Shown here: piece by piece, positions 43,809-53,731 of the stretch
How the letters are laid out: every line of letters starts with the position of its first letter
Numbering within the stretch: position 1 is the stretch's first letter
DNA from: an uncultured Psychrobacter sp.
GTDB taxonomy: Bacteria; Pseudomonadota; Gammaproteobacteria; Pseudomonadales; Moraxellaceae
Assembly (NCBI GenBank): GCA_947489525.1
Contig: CANLDW010000001.1
Span: 434,001 to 498,000, forward strand
Direction of reading: 5' to 3'
DNA: 64,000 nucleotides
The notes under the pieces: generated by a model
The model's database searches: none
What the model was told of the DNA's origin: nothing
What the model saw: only the letters and a program-made list of their open reading frames with translations
Made by a program: the position numbers and the translations under genes

Positions 43809-44423
43809 ATGATTGATGCAAATGACATTCCAAGCAGTCAGCTAATTTTGTATGCTGACGACGGTTACGATAGTCACGTCGTGCGTCTGTTACTTGAAGA
43901 AAAAAACTTAGCCTATTATCTTTCCCGTTTGCATTCAGAGCGTCCTGAAGATTTGACTGAACTAAATCCTTATCATACGCTTCCTGTACTGCAACAGCGT
44001 GAAACAGCCCTCTATGAGATTAATGTTATCTTTGAATATTTAGAAGAGCGCTATCACGCTAATAAGTTGCTGCCTGAAACGCCGCAAGAGCGTGCTCAGT
44101 TTCGACAGCTGGCTTGGCGTATTCAGCGCGATTGGCTCGTACTAGGTAAGCGATTACTGCTGCATCCTGATAGCTTTGATCAGTCTCAGGCTGAGCTTGC
44201 TAAGAAGAAGTTGACCGACTCGTTGGTTACCTTATCGCCTCTGTTTGCACATAAGTCTTATTTTATGGCAGATACCTTTGGCTGGTGCGATGTACTGCTG
44301 GCTCCACTATTATGGCGACTAAAAGAGATGGGGATTGAGCTGCCACAAGCTATCAGTCGACCTTTGCTTAACTACCAAACCCGAGTATTTGAACGCGAAA
44401 GCTTTCAGCGGAGCATTCGTTAG
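43809..44423 (+). CDS. sspA: Stringent starvation protein A (GST-fold)
   Basis: The 204-residue protein has a glutathione S-transferase fold without the catalytic Ser/Tyr. The thioredoxin-like N-domain reads LILYADDGYDSHVVRLLLEEKNLAYYL, the sequence then shows LPVLQQRETALYEINVIFEYLEERY, and the helical C-domain follows. SspA binds RNA polymerase and supports the starvation and acid response. The petABC-sspA-sspB order is conserved in gammaproteobacteria. It lies 241 bases after petC and 55 bases before sspB. Confidence 0.9.
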   Translation: MIDANDIPSSQLILYADDGYDSHVVRLLLEEKNLAYYLSRLHSERPEDLTELNPYHTLPVLQQRETALYEINVIFEYLEERYHANKLLPETPQERAQFRQLAWRIQRDWLVLGKRLLLHPDSFDQSQAELAKKKLTDSLVTLSPLFAHKSYFMADTFGWCDVLLAPLLWRLKEMGIELPQAISRPLLNYQTRVFERESFQRSIR

Positions 44424-44478
44424 CTGACAACGAAAAATTGGTTTTGAATTGATAATACATTAGTATAGGAATATAAAA

Positions 44479-44913
44479 ATGAGTGAAAAGACTTCTATCA
44501 GCCCAACCCGTCCTTATATGGTACGCGCTATTTATCAGTGGATTGAAGACAATGCTTTAACGCCTTATTTGATGGTAGACGCTACTGCTGCGAACGTCCA
44601 AGTACCCACTGAACACGTACAAGATGGGCGTATTGTCCTTAATATCGCAAGCCGTGCCACAGGTAACATGAGTATGGAGAACGACTATATTCATTTTGAT
44701 GCGCGTTTTAGTGGCGTCTCGCAAGAGATTTGGGTACCTCTAACGGCTGTACTCGGTATCTATGCCAAAGAGAACTCACAAGGGATGTTTTTTGATCCTA
44801 AAGAGTATGATAACTATGAGCCCAGTGATGAGACCACTACGCCGTCTACTCAAACGAAGCGCACTACAAAACCCAAACGTGCAAACAAAGCAGGCTTAAA
44901 AGTTTTGAAATAA
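44479..44913 (+). CDS. sspB: ClpXP specificity-enhancing factor SspB
   Basis: SspB delivers ssrA-tagged proteins to ClpXP. The 144-residue chain starts SPTRPYMVRAIYQWIEDNALTPYLMVD and has IVLNIASRATGNMSMENDYIHFDARFSGV plus AVLGIYAKENSQGMFF, matching the substrate-binding domain. A flexible tail ends in a basic region, KRTTKPKRANKAGLKVLK. The C-terminal GLKVLK resembles the ClpX-tethering motif (VVK/LRVVK-like). A hairpin terminator follows. Confidence 0.94.
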   Translation: MSEKTSISPTRPYMVRAIYQWIEDNALTPYLMVDATAANVQVPTEHVQDGRIVLNIASRATGNMSMENDYIHFDARFSGVSQEIWVPLTAVLGIYAKENSQGMFFDPKEYDNYEPSDETTTPSTQTKRTTKPKRANKAGLKVLK

Positions 44914-44926
44914 AGCTCAAAGCAAC

Positions 44927-44963
44927 AAAAAAGCTGAATGTATCTCTACGTTCAGCTTTTTTT
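44927..44963. terminator. Convergent terminator between sspB and dcd
   Basis: AAAAAAGCTGAA and TTCAGCTTTTTT form a stem flanked by A and T runs, suitable for termination on both strands between convergent genes. Confidence 0.9.
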
Positions 44964-44981
44964 ATGGCTCACTAGCTCAAA

Positions 44982-45557
44982 TTAAGTACGCGGCAGAGTC
45001 ACACCGCGCTGACCTTGGTATTTTCCGCCGCGATCTTTATAACTGGTCTCGCAAACATCATCAGTATCGCTTTGGAAAAATAGCATTTGCGCTACCCCTT
45101 CACCTGCATAAATACGTGCAGGGAGATTGGTAGTATTACTAAACTCCAAAGTCACATGCCCTTCCCATTCAGGCTCCAAAGGCGTCACATTGACAATGAT
45201 ACCGCAGCGCGCATAAGTCGACTTACCTAAACAAATAGTTAGGACATCACGAGGTATGCGAAAGTACTCAACAGTACGAGCGAGGGCAAAAGAGTTTGGC
45301 GGGATAATGCACTCATCGCCTACAATATCAATAAAGCTTTTTTCATCGAAATTCTTGGGGTCAACAACAACTGAATGCACATTGGTAAATACTTTAAACT
45401 CAGGAGCACAGCGTACATCATATCCATAACTCGAGGTACCATAGCTAATGAGACGCTCGCCTGCGTCGTCAAAACGAACTTGACCCGCTTCGAACGGCTC
45501 AATCATTGCATGGTTTTCAGCCATTTCTCGTATCCAGCGATCGGACTTAATTGACAT
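44982..45557 (-). CDS. dcd: dCTP deaminase
   Basis: Dcd deaminates dCTP to dUTP, feeding dTMP synthesis. The 191-residue trimeric enzyme includes [71 protein letters not shown] and [11 protein letters not shown]. The catalytic Glu is in [13 protein letters not shown]. Length and termini match the 188-190-residue homologues in pseudomonads. Monocistronic; mrp follows upstream in the same orientation but 149 bases away. Confidence 0.96.
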   Translation of the reverse strand: MSIKSDRWIREMAENHAMIEPFEAGQVRFDDAGERLISYGTSSYGYDVRCAPEFKVFTNVHSVVVDPKNFDEKSFIDIVGDECIIPPNSFALARTVEYFRIPRDVLTICLGKSTYARCGIIVNVTPLEPEWEGHVTLEFSNTTNLPARIYAGEGVAQMLFFQSDTDDVCETSYKDRGGKYQGQRGVTLPRT

Positions 45558-45706
45558 TATTAACCCTTATCTTATTAGCGAGTCTTTATTGTGAGAGAGG
45601 TTAGTTTTGCGATGATTATACGCAAATACCCTCTAAATTTATAGCCTTATATGCGTTTAAAATGAGTAGTGAGTAACACAATCAACAATAGTAACAAAGG
45701 CAAACG

Positions 45707-46930
45707 TTAAAATATGCGTTTGTCGTTAGAAGGCTTAGCAAATTTGCCAATGTTAGTTGCAATATTATTAGCAATGTTTAGATAATAAGAGGCAAATTCA
45801 TCATCAGCGAGTACGCTAGGCTCACCTTTATCGACTTGAGAGCGGATTGTACGAGCGAGTGGCAGCTGTCCTAATAATGGCACACGGTATTGTTCAGCGA
45901 TTTGCTCGCCGCCCCCTTCCCCAAAGATGGCTTCGGTATGACCACAATTGCTACAGGTGTGCAGCGCCATATTCTCCACCACGCCGAGGACAGGAATGTT
46001 AGTTTTATTAAACATCTCAATACCTTTTTGCGCATCTAACAAAGCGATATGTTGCGGCGTCGTCACTATGACCGCGCCAGTAACCGGAATGCGCTGCGCT
46101 AGCGTTAGCTGAATATCACCTGTCCCAGGCGGCATATCGATGACCAAATAATCAAGCTGCGGCCAGTTTGTCTGGTTATACAGCTGCATGAGAGCACCTG
46201 TCGCTTTGGGTCCGCGCCAAGCCACTGGGGTATTATCACTATCGAGTAAGCTACCGATAGAAAGCATTGCCATACCATGCGCCTCTATTGGCACAAACTG
46301 TTCATTCTCAAGCTCAGGCTTGATATCAGCAACGCCAAGCATCGTTGGCATACTAGGCCCATATATATCAGCGTCGAGTACTCCAACGCGGTTGCCAAGC
46401 TTTTGCAGCGCTAAAGCAATATTGACGGTTGTCGTAGATTTACCGACACCGCCTTTGCCTGACGCCACAACAATAATATGACGAATTCGCGGGTGCGGCG
46501 TCAGCGCGGCTTGCGTGGGTGCAGGTTTAGCGATTGGTGGTTCAGCGCTGGTGGTTTCTGTGCGCGCCATCGCATCAGTGGTTTTGGGCAATTGAGCTCC
46601 AGCGCCTTTAGTCGTAGTTGAAGTAGATCCTGAGCTTAGGTCTGATTTAGGCGCTGACAAGCGTACATTCATATGAATAACCTCTATACCATGCGGACGC
46701 AGCAGCTGACCGAGTTCCTGTTGTATGACCTCAGGCTCGCTATCAGATGGCAGACGTAAGTCAAGCGTTAGTGTCGCTCCTTCTCGCTTAAGCGCCGTCA
46801 CCATAGTGGCAATACTCGTATTGTCTAAATGATAACCAAGCAAAACCTTATCTACGGCAGTATCACGAGCAGCCTTTTGCTGCGGAGTTTCAGATTTATC
46901 AGCAGATAATTTTTTTATAAAGTTAAACAT
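45707..46930 (-). CDS. apbC: Iron-sulphur carrier protein Mrp/ApbC
   Basis: The 407-residue P-loop ATPase carries 4Fe-4S clusters to apoproteins. The N-terminal DUF59-like region (TLDLRLPSDSEPEVIQQELGQLL) is followed by a Thr/Ala-rich linker and the core, with deviant Walker A ASGKGGVGKSTTTVN, DADIYGPSMPTMLG, DYLVIDMPPGTGD and the cluster-binding Cys pair in HTCSNCGH. The linker is longer than in E. coli Mrp (about 370 residues). It stands alone between dcd and mgtE. Confidence 0.94.
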   Translation of the reverse strand: MFNFIKKLSADKSETPQQKAARDTAVDKVLLGYHLDNTSIATMVTALKREGATLTLDLRLPSDSEPEVIQQELGQLLRPHGIEVIHMNVRLSAPKSDLSSGSTSTTTKGAGAQLPKTTDAMARTETTSAEPPIAKPAPTQAALTPHPRIRHIIVVASGKGGVGKSTTTVNIALALQKLGNRVGVLDADIYGPSMPTMLGVADIKPELENEQFVPIEAHGMAMLSIGSLLDSDNTPVAWRGPKATGALMQLYNQTNWPQLDYLVIDMPPGTGDIQLTLAQRIPVTGAVIVTTPQHIALLDAQKGIEMFNKTNIPVLGVVENMALHTCSNCGHTEAIFGEGGGEQIAEQYRVPLLGQLPLARTIRSQVDKGEPSVLADDEFASYYLNIANNIATNIGKFAKPSNDKRIF

Positions 46931-47140
46931 AATAGCCTTTATTTTTATATAAGTAGGTTTGGGGAAGTTTATAATAGGGTCGTGGCATAAGCTTATTAGT
47001 TTAGTATAGTCGAAGCAGGAATCTAAAAACCCACCACATCATCAGGTATAATTCATGCCCTTAGTACTATTGATATGTCGCTTTTCTCAGTAAAAACAAG
47101 GAAGGTATCAACATTATAATCAGCAGAATATGACTAAGCA

Positions 47141-48478
47141 CTATACTGGCAAAAACTGCGATGCGATGAATAAATAAATAAGCACGCCTGAGGCGTCACT
47201 TATCGAAGTAATCAAAGGCGCGCTGGCGGTAGCAGGATCAAAGCCTAGCTTATTGAGTACAAAAGGTAGACTCATACCGATCACACTGCCAATTAACACT
47301 ACCGATACCATACTTAAAGCCAATACTAAGGACACTACCGCATCGCCGCGGATATAGCCGATTACAGAGACTGCAACTGCCATAGTTACCCCCAGCATTA
47401 AGGCGACTATGGCTTCGCGACCTAATAGCGAAAACCAATCGCGCATGACGACGTCACCAGTAGCCAAGGCTCGCACCATCAAAGTAGCCGACTGGGAACC
47501 TGCATTACCGCCACTATCAACCAGTAGAGGTAAGAAAAAAACCAACACTAAGTTTGCGGCAATGATGTCTTCGAAATTGGCGATACTAAAGCCTGAGAGC
47601 AAGTTACCAAATATTAAGAACACCAACCAAAATACGCGTTTACGATATAGGACGCGTAAGCTGGCATCTTTGAGCTTACCGATTGAGGTGGAGACCCCAC
47701 CCGCCTTATGAAAATCATCGGTAGCCTCGGCGCTTGCCACATCCATTGCGTCATCGTGAGTCACTATACCTACCAATGCGCCAAAGTCATCAATGATAGG
47801 TAGGGCAATCAGATCGTAACGAGCTATCATTTTGGCCACATCTTCTTGATCATCATTAACGTTGCTGGCTATTACGTTGCTTAACATAATAGCGTCAATA
47901 CGCTCTTCAGGGGCAGCTAAAATCAACGCTCTTAGCGAGATAACTCCTAATAATTTACGCGCGCCGTCTATCACATAAGTATGATAAATTGTCTCAGCAT
48001 CGGGTGCTTCTAAGCGCAAGGCTTTTAACGCTTCATCAACACTCATCTCAGCACTCAAAGTAGCATAATCTGAGGTCATCAAAGCTCCAGCAGTGCCCTC
48101 CTCATACGCAGCAAGTCTACGTATATCCTCGCGCTTGGCATGTGCTAAAGCGGGCAATAATGCGTCACGCTGCCGCTGATCAAGACGCTTAAATAGGTCA
48201 GTACGCTCATCAGCGGGCATCTCGCCTAGAAGTATCGCCATACTTTCACGAGGAAATTTATGCGCCATAGTGACTTGGACAGTCGTCTCTAAATAAGAAA
48301 ACACCGTGGCGCGATTAGGCAAACGCTCCAGCAATTGCCAAGCAAATTCAGGTTTGATAAGCGCTATTACGTCGGCGGCATCAATAGGTCGCAGGACTTG
48401 CAACTGCTCGACGGCTTGTTCAAACTGCTGTTGTACGATAGCGCTGCTTGCTGCTGTTGCAAGTGCTTGATAGTTCAT
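47141..48478 (-). CDS. mgtE: Magnesium transporter MgtE
   Basis: The 445-residue channel has a cytosolic N domain (residues 20-130) with LLGEMPADERTDLFKRLD. Paired CBS domains follow (130-255; EGTAGALMTSDYATL, ALVGIVTHDDAMDVA), then the connecting helix and five membrane helices including LPLLVDSGGNAGSQSATLMVRALATGDV, the pore motif. MgtE imports Mg2+ and is gated by it. No M-box is visible upstream; a terminator for the preceding aidB gene stands there. Confidence 0.95.
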   Translation of the reverse strand: MNYQALATAASSAIVQQQFEQAVEQLQVLRPIDAADVIALIKPEFAWQLLERLPNRATVFSYLETTVQVTMAHKFPRESMAILLGEMPADERTDLFKRLDQRQRDALLPALAHAKREDIRRLAAYEEGTAGALMTSDYATLSAEMSVDEALKALRLEAPDAETIYHTYVIDGARKLLGVISLRALILAAPEERIDAIMLSNVIASNVNDDQEDVAKMIARYDLIALPIIDDFGALVGIVTHDDAMDVASAEATDDFHKAGGVSTSIGKLKDASLRVLYRKRVFWLVFLIFGNLLSGFSIANFEDIIAANLVLVFFLPLLVDSGGNAGSQSATLMVRALATGDVVMRDWFSLLGREAIVALMLGVTMAVAVSVIGYIRGDAVVSLVLALSMVSVVLIGSVIGMSLPFVLNKLGFDPATASAPLITSISDASGVLIYLFIASQFLPV

Positions 48479-48522
48479 AGTCTTACTCCGTACGCGTCAC
48501 AGTGCGTCATAACAAACCGTCA

Positions 48523-48549
48523 TAAAAAAGAGCCAATACTATTGGCTCT
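48523..48549 (-). terminator. Terminator after the aidB-like gene
   Basis: AGAGCCAAT and ATTGGCTCT form a perfect 9-bp hairpin with a three-base loop; on the minus strand it is followed by six T. It separates the scoA-scoB-aidB transcript from mgtE. Confidence 0.87.
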
Positions 48550-48621
48550 GATCAGACAGATTATAAAATAAAACCAGCAGCTAAAGGGTTAATTTTTTAG
48601 CAGCGTAGTTTGTAGGCGGTA

Positions 48622-50322
48622 TTAACCCAGTTGCGGCGTTGCACGTTTGATAATACTAGCGCAGTCCACACCTCGCGGTAGGTTGCCATAAACCAATCCG
48701 CTACCTTGAGACGTCAGTCGCGAGGCGCAAAATGCGTCAGCAACCGCTGTATCGCCAAAGCGTACCAGCAAAGCGCCTTGTAGTGCGAGCGCCATTTTTT
48801 CAACGATGCTGCGTGCGCGGTATTCGATATCACTAGTATCTATAAGCTCGCGGCCAAGTTGCTTGACATATTCATCTAAGCGCTTATCGGAACCTGACGC
48901 CGCTTGTATCTCGCTCATTAGCGTCTCAACCGATCCCGGATGGCGACTCATAGCGCGTAGCATGTCCAGACACTGTACGTTACCGCTACCCTCCCAAATT
49001 GAATTGACTGGCGACTCTCGAAACAGCCTTGGCATAATGCTATCTTCCATCACCCCGCTACCGCCGATACACTCCATTGCCTCATAAGCATGTTCAGGGG
49101 CGCGCTTGCAGATCCAATATTTACCCACTGCCGTACCCATGCGCACCATGAGCTGCTCGCTTTCACTGGTGGCGCTGCGATCCATAGCGCCAGCAATACG
49201 CATAGTTAATGCAAGTGCCGCTTCATGCTCAATTACTAAGTCTGCTAAGACGTTTTTCATTAAAGGCTGCTGCGATAATAGCTTACCAAAAGCGGAGCGG
49301 TGCGCGCAGTGATGGGTCACCTGCGCTACCGCTTGACGCATGCCTGCTGCCGATCCAATCATACAATCAATTCGCGTCATTGACACCATCTTAATGATGG
49401 TGGCTACTCCGCGTCCTTCTTCGCCGACCATAGTAGCATATGCGCCGCGAAGCTCAGTCTCACAAGAAGCATTGGCAACATTGCCCATTTTGTTTTTGAG
49501 ACGCTGAATGTGCATGGGGTTTTTGCTGCCATCAGGACGCCAGCGCGGCATAAAAAAGCAGGACAATCCACCCTCAGATTGCGCTAACACCAAAAAAGCA
49601 TCGCTCATTGGTGCGGAGACAAAATACTTATGCCCAACCAGCTCATACGCCTGACCAGAACCGCCGCTACCGATAGGGTAAGCGCGTAGCGTGTTGGCGC
49701 GCACATCAGAGCCGCCTTGTTTTTCGGTCATTGCCATGCCAATGGTGATCGCAGACTTTTGCTCCATGGGCACATTGCGATAATCATAATCATAAGCTAG
49801 TATCTTTGGACGTAGCTGCTCTGAGAGCTCCGGCTGTTCAAGTAGTGCCGGAACCGCCGCCGAGGTCATAGTAATGGGACAACAATGCGCCGCTTCGACC
49901 TGACTTTGCATATAAAACTTGGCTGCCCGTGCTACTTGCGCGCCAGCTTTAGGATTAAGCCAGTGCGAGGCATGCAAACCATGCTCCAAAGAGATTTGCA
50001 TCAGCTGGTGATAAGCAGGGTGAAAGCGTACTTCGTCGATTCGGTTGCCGTATCTATCGTGAGTGTACAACACAGGCTTATTCTCATTGGCTTGAAAGCC
50101 AAGCTCAATCATGGCACGTGAGCCAGTCAGTTCACCAAACGCCTCAAGCTCACTACTAGCCCAGTCCGCTTGATTTTGCGCAGTGGTTTCCACTAAAGCT
50201 TTGTCTTGTAAGTAGAGGTTATAGTTTTCTAGTGGTGGCGGCTGATTATGTACGGTGTGCGTCTCAGCTAAAAATTGGTCGGTGGTGGTATGCGTCGTTA
50301 CATTAGGGGTCATCAAATCCAT
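48622..50322 (-). CDS. AidB-like acyl-CoA dehydrogenase
   Basis: From ATG 50322 the protein has 566 residues and follows E. coli AidB closely: THTVHNQPPPLENYNLYL, EVRFHPAYHQLM, MAMTEKQGGSDVRANT, YFVSAPMSDAFLVLAQSEGGLSCFF and PVNSIWEGSGNVQCLDMLRAM. AidB is a flavoprotein with isovaleryl-CoA dehydrogenase activity that also binds DNA and is induced by alkylation in E. coli. Here it directly follows scoB (60 bases), so a role in branched-chain or short-chain acyl-CoA oxidation is more likely than one in DNA protection. The frame continues 20 codons upstream but AAGGAG supports this start. Confidence 0.88.
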   Translation of the reverse strand: MDLMTPNVTTHTTTDQFLAETHTVHNQPPPLENYNLYLQDKALVETTAQNQADWASSELEAFGELTGSRAMIELGFQANENKPVLYTHDRYGNRIDEVRFHPAYHQLMQISLEHGLHASHWLNPKAGAQVARAAKFYMQSQVEAAHCCPITMTSAAVPALLEQPELSEQLRPKILAYDYDYRNVPMEQKSAITIGMAMTEKQGGSDVRANTLRAYPIGSGGSGQAYELVGHKYFVSAPMSDAFLVLAQSEGGLSCFFMPRWRPDGSKNPMHIQRLKNKMGNVANASCETELRGAYATMVGEEGRGVATIIKMVSMTRIDCMIGSAAGMRQAVAQVTHHCAHRSAFGKLLSQQPLMKNVLADLVIEHEAALALTMRIAGAMDRSATSESEQLMVRMGTAVGKYWICKRAPEHAYEAMECIGGSGVMEDSIMPRLFRESPVNSIWEGSGNVQCLDMLRAMSRHPGSVETLMSEIQAASGSDKRLDEYVKQLGRELIDTSDIEYRARSIVEKMALALQGALLVRFGDTAVADAFCASRLTSQGSGLVYGNLPRGVDCASIIKRATPQLG

Positions 50323-50382
50323 GAAAGAAAATCTCCTTGAAGGGCAAATATTAATGGACAGGTAGTCCATAAACCATCGCAA

Positions 50383-51012
50383 CTATTGAATGATATTAAC
50401 GGGCGTCTTTTGTTGTAGCTCAGTAAAGCTAACACCGTCTGCCAGCTCGACCAGTTTGAGTCCTTGATCAGTAACGTCTAATACCGCAAGCTCAGTGATG
50501 ATACGATCAACCACACCTTTACCTGTAAGTGGCAATTGGCACTGCGCAAGGATTTTAGGCTCGCCATGTTTGTTAACTTGCTCCATCAGAACAATGACGC
50601 GCTGCACGCCCGCCACCAAATCCATCGCGCCGCCCATACCTTTAACCATTTTTTTGGGAATCATCCAATTGGCCAGATCGCCCTGCTCAGAGACTTCCAT
50701 CGCACCCAAAATGGCTAGATTTACGTGTCCGCCACGAATCATCGCAAAGGAGTCTGAGCTGCCAAAATAGCTCGCACCCGGCTCAGCGGTGACGGTCTGC
50801 TTACCTGCATTAATCAGGTCGGCGTCAACCTTATCTGCAGTTGGAAACTCACCAATACCCAATAGACCGTTTTCGGATTGGAGCCATACATCCATACCTT
50901 GAGGGATGTAGTTGGCCACCAAGGTGGGTAAGCCGATACCTAAGTTCACATAGTAGCCGTCTTGTAGCTCTTTTGCTGCGCGCTGTGCCATTTGTTCTCT
51001 ATTCCATGCCAT
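50383..51012 (-). CDS. scoB: 3-oxoacid CoA-transferase subunit B
   Basis: The 209-residue beta subunit of succinyl-CoA:3-ketoacid CoA-transferase has [32 protein letters not shown] with the catalytic Glu in SENGLLG, and [21 protein letters not shown]. It activates acetoacetate or a related acid with CoA from succinyl-CoA. ATG 51012 is favoured by an AAAGGAT site; the annotated frame opens 18 codons earlier. It follows scoA with a gap of about 58 bases. Confidence 0.93.
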   Translation of the reverse strand: MAWNREQMAQRAAKELQDGYYVNLGIGLPTLVANYIPQGMDVWLQSENGLLGIGEFPTADKVDADLINAGKQTVTAEPGASYFGSSDSFAMIRGGHVNLAILGAMEVSEQGDLANWMIPKKMVKGMGGAMDLVAGVQRVIVLMEQVNKHGEPKILAQCQLPLTGKGVVDRIITELAVLDVTDQGLKLVELADGVSFTELQQKTPVNIIQ

Positions 51013-51070
51013 ATCAAAATCCTTTTCTTTAAATTTTTTTAAATCACTACTTTCTTTATCGATCATTTAT

Positions 51071-51784
51071 TTAGACGTTTTCAGCCGTTTTGACAGTCAC
51101 TTTTTCGATGCGCTTTTCAGGGTTTGCATTTAATACAATCCGCTGCACAAAGATACCCGGCAGGTGAATCTCATCAGGATCAAGCGCGCCAACCTCCACA
51201 ATCTCCTCAACCTCAGCGATTGTGATTTTACCTGCCATGGCGCAGTCTGGATTAAAGTTGCGCGCGGTCTTATTAAAAATCAAATTGCCTGCTTTATCCG
51301 CTTTTTGCGCTTTAACTAAGGCGACATCAGCGGTTAACGAATGCTCAAGTACATAAGTACGACCGTCAAAATCACGCGTTTCTTTGCCGTCAGCTACCAT
51401 AGTGCCCACGCCTGTCGCGGTATAAAAAGCAGGAATCCCTGCCCCACCTGAGCGCAATTTTTCAGCGAGCGTGCCTTGCGGAGTCAGCTCAACCTCCAGC
51501 TCCCCTGTCAAATACTGACGCTCAAATTCTTTATTTTCGCCTACATATGAGGAGATCATCTTTTTAATTTGCCGCGTTTGTAACAATAGCCCTAGCCCAA
51601 AATCATCAACGCCTGCATTATTACTAATGCAGGTTAACTCTTTGACGCCGCTATCACGTAGCGCTTCAATGAGTGCCTCAGGTATGCCGCACAGCCCAAA
51701 ACCGCCTATAGCAAGCGTTTGCTCATCCTTGACGATATCTTTTAAGGCTTGCTGCGCGCTATCATATACTTTTGATTGACTCAC
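51071..51784 (-). CDS. scoA: 3-oxoacid CoA-transferase subunit A
   Basis: The 237-residue alpha subunit has [20 protein letters not shown], the glycine-rich CoA-binding motif, [31 protein letters not shown], and [36 protein letters not shown]. It forms the heteromer with ScoB. The gene leads scoA-scoB-aidB and is divergent from a GntP-type permease across 432 bases, an arrangement that suggests uptake of the acid that the transferase activates. Confidence 0.93.
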   Translation of the reverse strand: MSQSKVYDSAQQALKDIVKDEQTLAIGGFGLCGIPEALIEALRDSGVKELTCISNNAGVDDFGLGLLLQTRQIKKMISSYVGENKEFERQYLTGELEVELTPQGTLAEKLRSGGAGIPAFYTATGVGTMVADGKETRDFDGRTYVLEHSLTADVALVKAQKADKAGNLIFNKTARNFNPDCAMAGKITIAEVEEIVEVGALDPDEIHLPGIFVQRIVLNANPEKRIEKVTVKTAENV

Positions 51785-52216
51785 TTTTATCTCCTTTTAA
51801 ACTGAGTACTTTTTTTGAACTAATTTGTTAACTTCTTTTTAAACCAAATCTTAAAATGGCTTTTTACGTAAAATATTTTCGAATAAAATACGCTATCAAA
51901 ACATTATACAATCATGAGTGATCTATGACGATACATACGCTTGTATACCCTACGTTTGTATGCTCTGTATTTGTTTACATGGTAACTTACTATCTTTCTA
52001 TAAAACACGTCAATTTTTATAAAATAGAGATCGCATCAAGTGCAGATTCTAGACGATAACGCTTGAAAATATAAACATAAACGTTAAAATCGACCACTTG
52101 CTTAAATATACACGTATATAAGCCTGTACTTATCAAGGATTGATGTTTCAATAACTTAATTATATTTATAACGAGCACGTACCTACACTTGCTCTTTTTG
52201 CCAAGGAGAGGCGAAT
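51785..52216. other. Divergent promoter region scoA / GntP permease
   Basis: The AT-rich 432-base spacer contains the direct repeats TACGCTTGTAT (51936-51946) and TACGTTTGTAT (51951-51961), 15 bases apart, as a possible operator. I see no regulator gene nearby and no ORF worth calling. Confidence 0.45.
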
Positions 52217-53731
52217 ATGTTTAGCACCTTTGCTATTGTTATTACTTTGCTTTTATTAATGTTCTTCGCTTATCGCGGCTATTCAGTACTGATCTTGGCG
52301 CCGATTATGGCGACGCTTGCGGTGCTATTATCTGGTGACTTTTTAACGAGCATACCCGCCTACACTGATATTTTTATGGGTGCCTTGAGCGGGTTTTTAC
52401 TAAAGTTCTTCCCGATATTTTTGTTGGGTGCATTATTCGGGCGTTTAATGGCAGACTCAGGCGCGGCTACCGCTATTGCTAACACCGTTGTCAATAAGTT
52501 GGGCGCGAGTAAAGCCATCCTTGCTGTCATTTTGGTCTGTGCGATTTTGACTTACGGTGGTGTCTCGCTGTTTGTAGTTGCCTTCGCTATTTATCCTATT
52601 GCCAAAGATTTATTTAAAGCTGCTGATATTCCGAAGCGCCTAATCCCAGCGGCTATTGCGCTTGGTTCATTTACCTTTACTATGACTGCTCTGCCCGGGA
52701 CGCCTGCCATTCAAAACGCTATCCCGATTCCTTATTATAATACCAACGTCTTTGCTGCACCTATTTTAGGTATTATCGGCGGTACCATTATGTTTGTGCT
52801 CGGCTGGTGGTGGCTGCAATCACGCGCACGCAAAGCTAACGCCGCAGGTGAAGGCTATGGTCAGCACGATGATGAGGATGTTGGCGTAGGCGGCATTGAT
52901 GCAAAAACAACGTCTGTACGCTCAATCAAAAAGGATAATCCTGAGCACAACGACCCTGAGCATAACAACGCACAAATTAACGTAGCTCAAAGCAATATTG
53001 CTAGCCCTGCTGAAGCACGAAACACCCATCAAACCTCATTTATGGTCGCCATGATACCCTTGGTACTGGTCATTGCTCTTAACGCTTTACTCACTTACGT
53101 GATCTTTCCGTCTATGAATTTTACTAGCCTAGAGACGCAGTTTCCAGAGTTAAGTGTCGCTGGTTCATTAGGACTATGGTCGATTATTATCTCGTTAGTT
53201 GTCGCTATTATTGTACTTATCGTGCTGCGTATCGGGCACTGGACTAACTTACAAAAAACGATCAACCGTGGTACTTATGACTCGATGTTGCCGATCTTTA
53301 ATACCGCATCGGAAGTTGGTTACGGTGCAGTTATCGCCTCACTTGCAGGTTTCCTTATTATTCGCGATAGTATCTTAAACCTCAATCCTGACAATCCGCT
53401 TATCTCAGAAGCGGTAGCAATGACGACGCTTGCTGGTATTACCGGATCATCCTCTGGTGGGTTGAGTATTGCCTTATCGACCCTTGGGGAGGATTATTTA
53501 CGAATGGCGCTTGAGGCTGGCATTGATCCTGAGCTGATGCATCGCGTCGCGGTCATGGCAGCAGGTGGCTTAGATACGCTACCGCATAGCGGCGCGGTCA
53601 TTACCTTGCTGGCGATTTGTGGTTTGACTCATAAACAGTCTTATCTGAATTTGGCAATGGTCACTATGGTCATCCCGTTGATCGCTGTCATAGTGGTTAT
53701 CACGTTAGGCACGCTGTTTGGTTCGTTTTAA
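52217..53731 (+). CDS. GntP-family permease, probably for a short-chain hydroxy or keto acid
   Basis: The 504-residue membrane protein has about 12 helices and GntP-type segments: GALSGFLLKFFPIFLLGALFGRLM, LTYGGVSLFVVAFAIYPIA, LPGTPAIQNAIPIPYY and ITGSSSGGLSIALSTLGEDY. A hydrophilic cytosolic loop of about 65 residues (Gly/Asn/His-rich) sits near 210-275. Gluconate, 3-hydroxybutyrate and related acids are known GntP substrates. The divergent scoAB genes make acetoacetate or 3-hydroxybutyrate a reasonable guess. Ribosome-binding site AAGGAGAGG precedes ATG 52217. Confidence 0.88.
   Translation: MFSTFAIVITLLLLMFFAYRGYSVLILAPIMATLAVLLSGDFLTSIPAYTDIFMGALSGFLLKFFPIFLLGALFGRLMADSGAATAIANTVVNKLGASKAILAVILVCAILTYGGVSLFVVAFAIYPIAKDLFKAADIPKRLIPAAIALGSFTFTMTALPGTPAIQNAIPIPYYNTNVFAAPILGIIGGTIMFVLGWWWLQSRARKANAAGEGYGQHDDEDVGVGGIDAKTTSVRSIKKDNPEHNDPEHNNAQINVAQSNIASPAEARNTHQTSFMVAMIPLVLVIALNALLTYVIFPSMNFTSLETQFPELSVAGSLGLWSIIISLVVAIIVLIVLRIGHWTNLQKTINRGTYDSMLPIFNTASEVGYGAVIASLAGFLIIRDSILNLNPDNPLISEAVAMTTLAGITGSSSGGLSIALSTLGEDYLRMALEAGIDPELMHRVAVMAAGGLDTLPHSGAVITLLAICGLTHKQSYLNLAMVTMVIPLIAVIVVITLGTLFGSF

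Noticed and set aside
48622..50322. AidB homologue as part of an Ada alkylation-response operon
   Set aside because: No ada, alkB or methyltransferase gene nearby; the neighbours are CoA-transferase genes.
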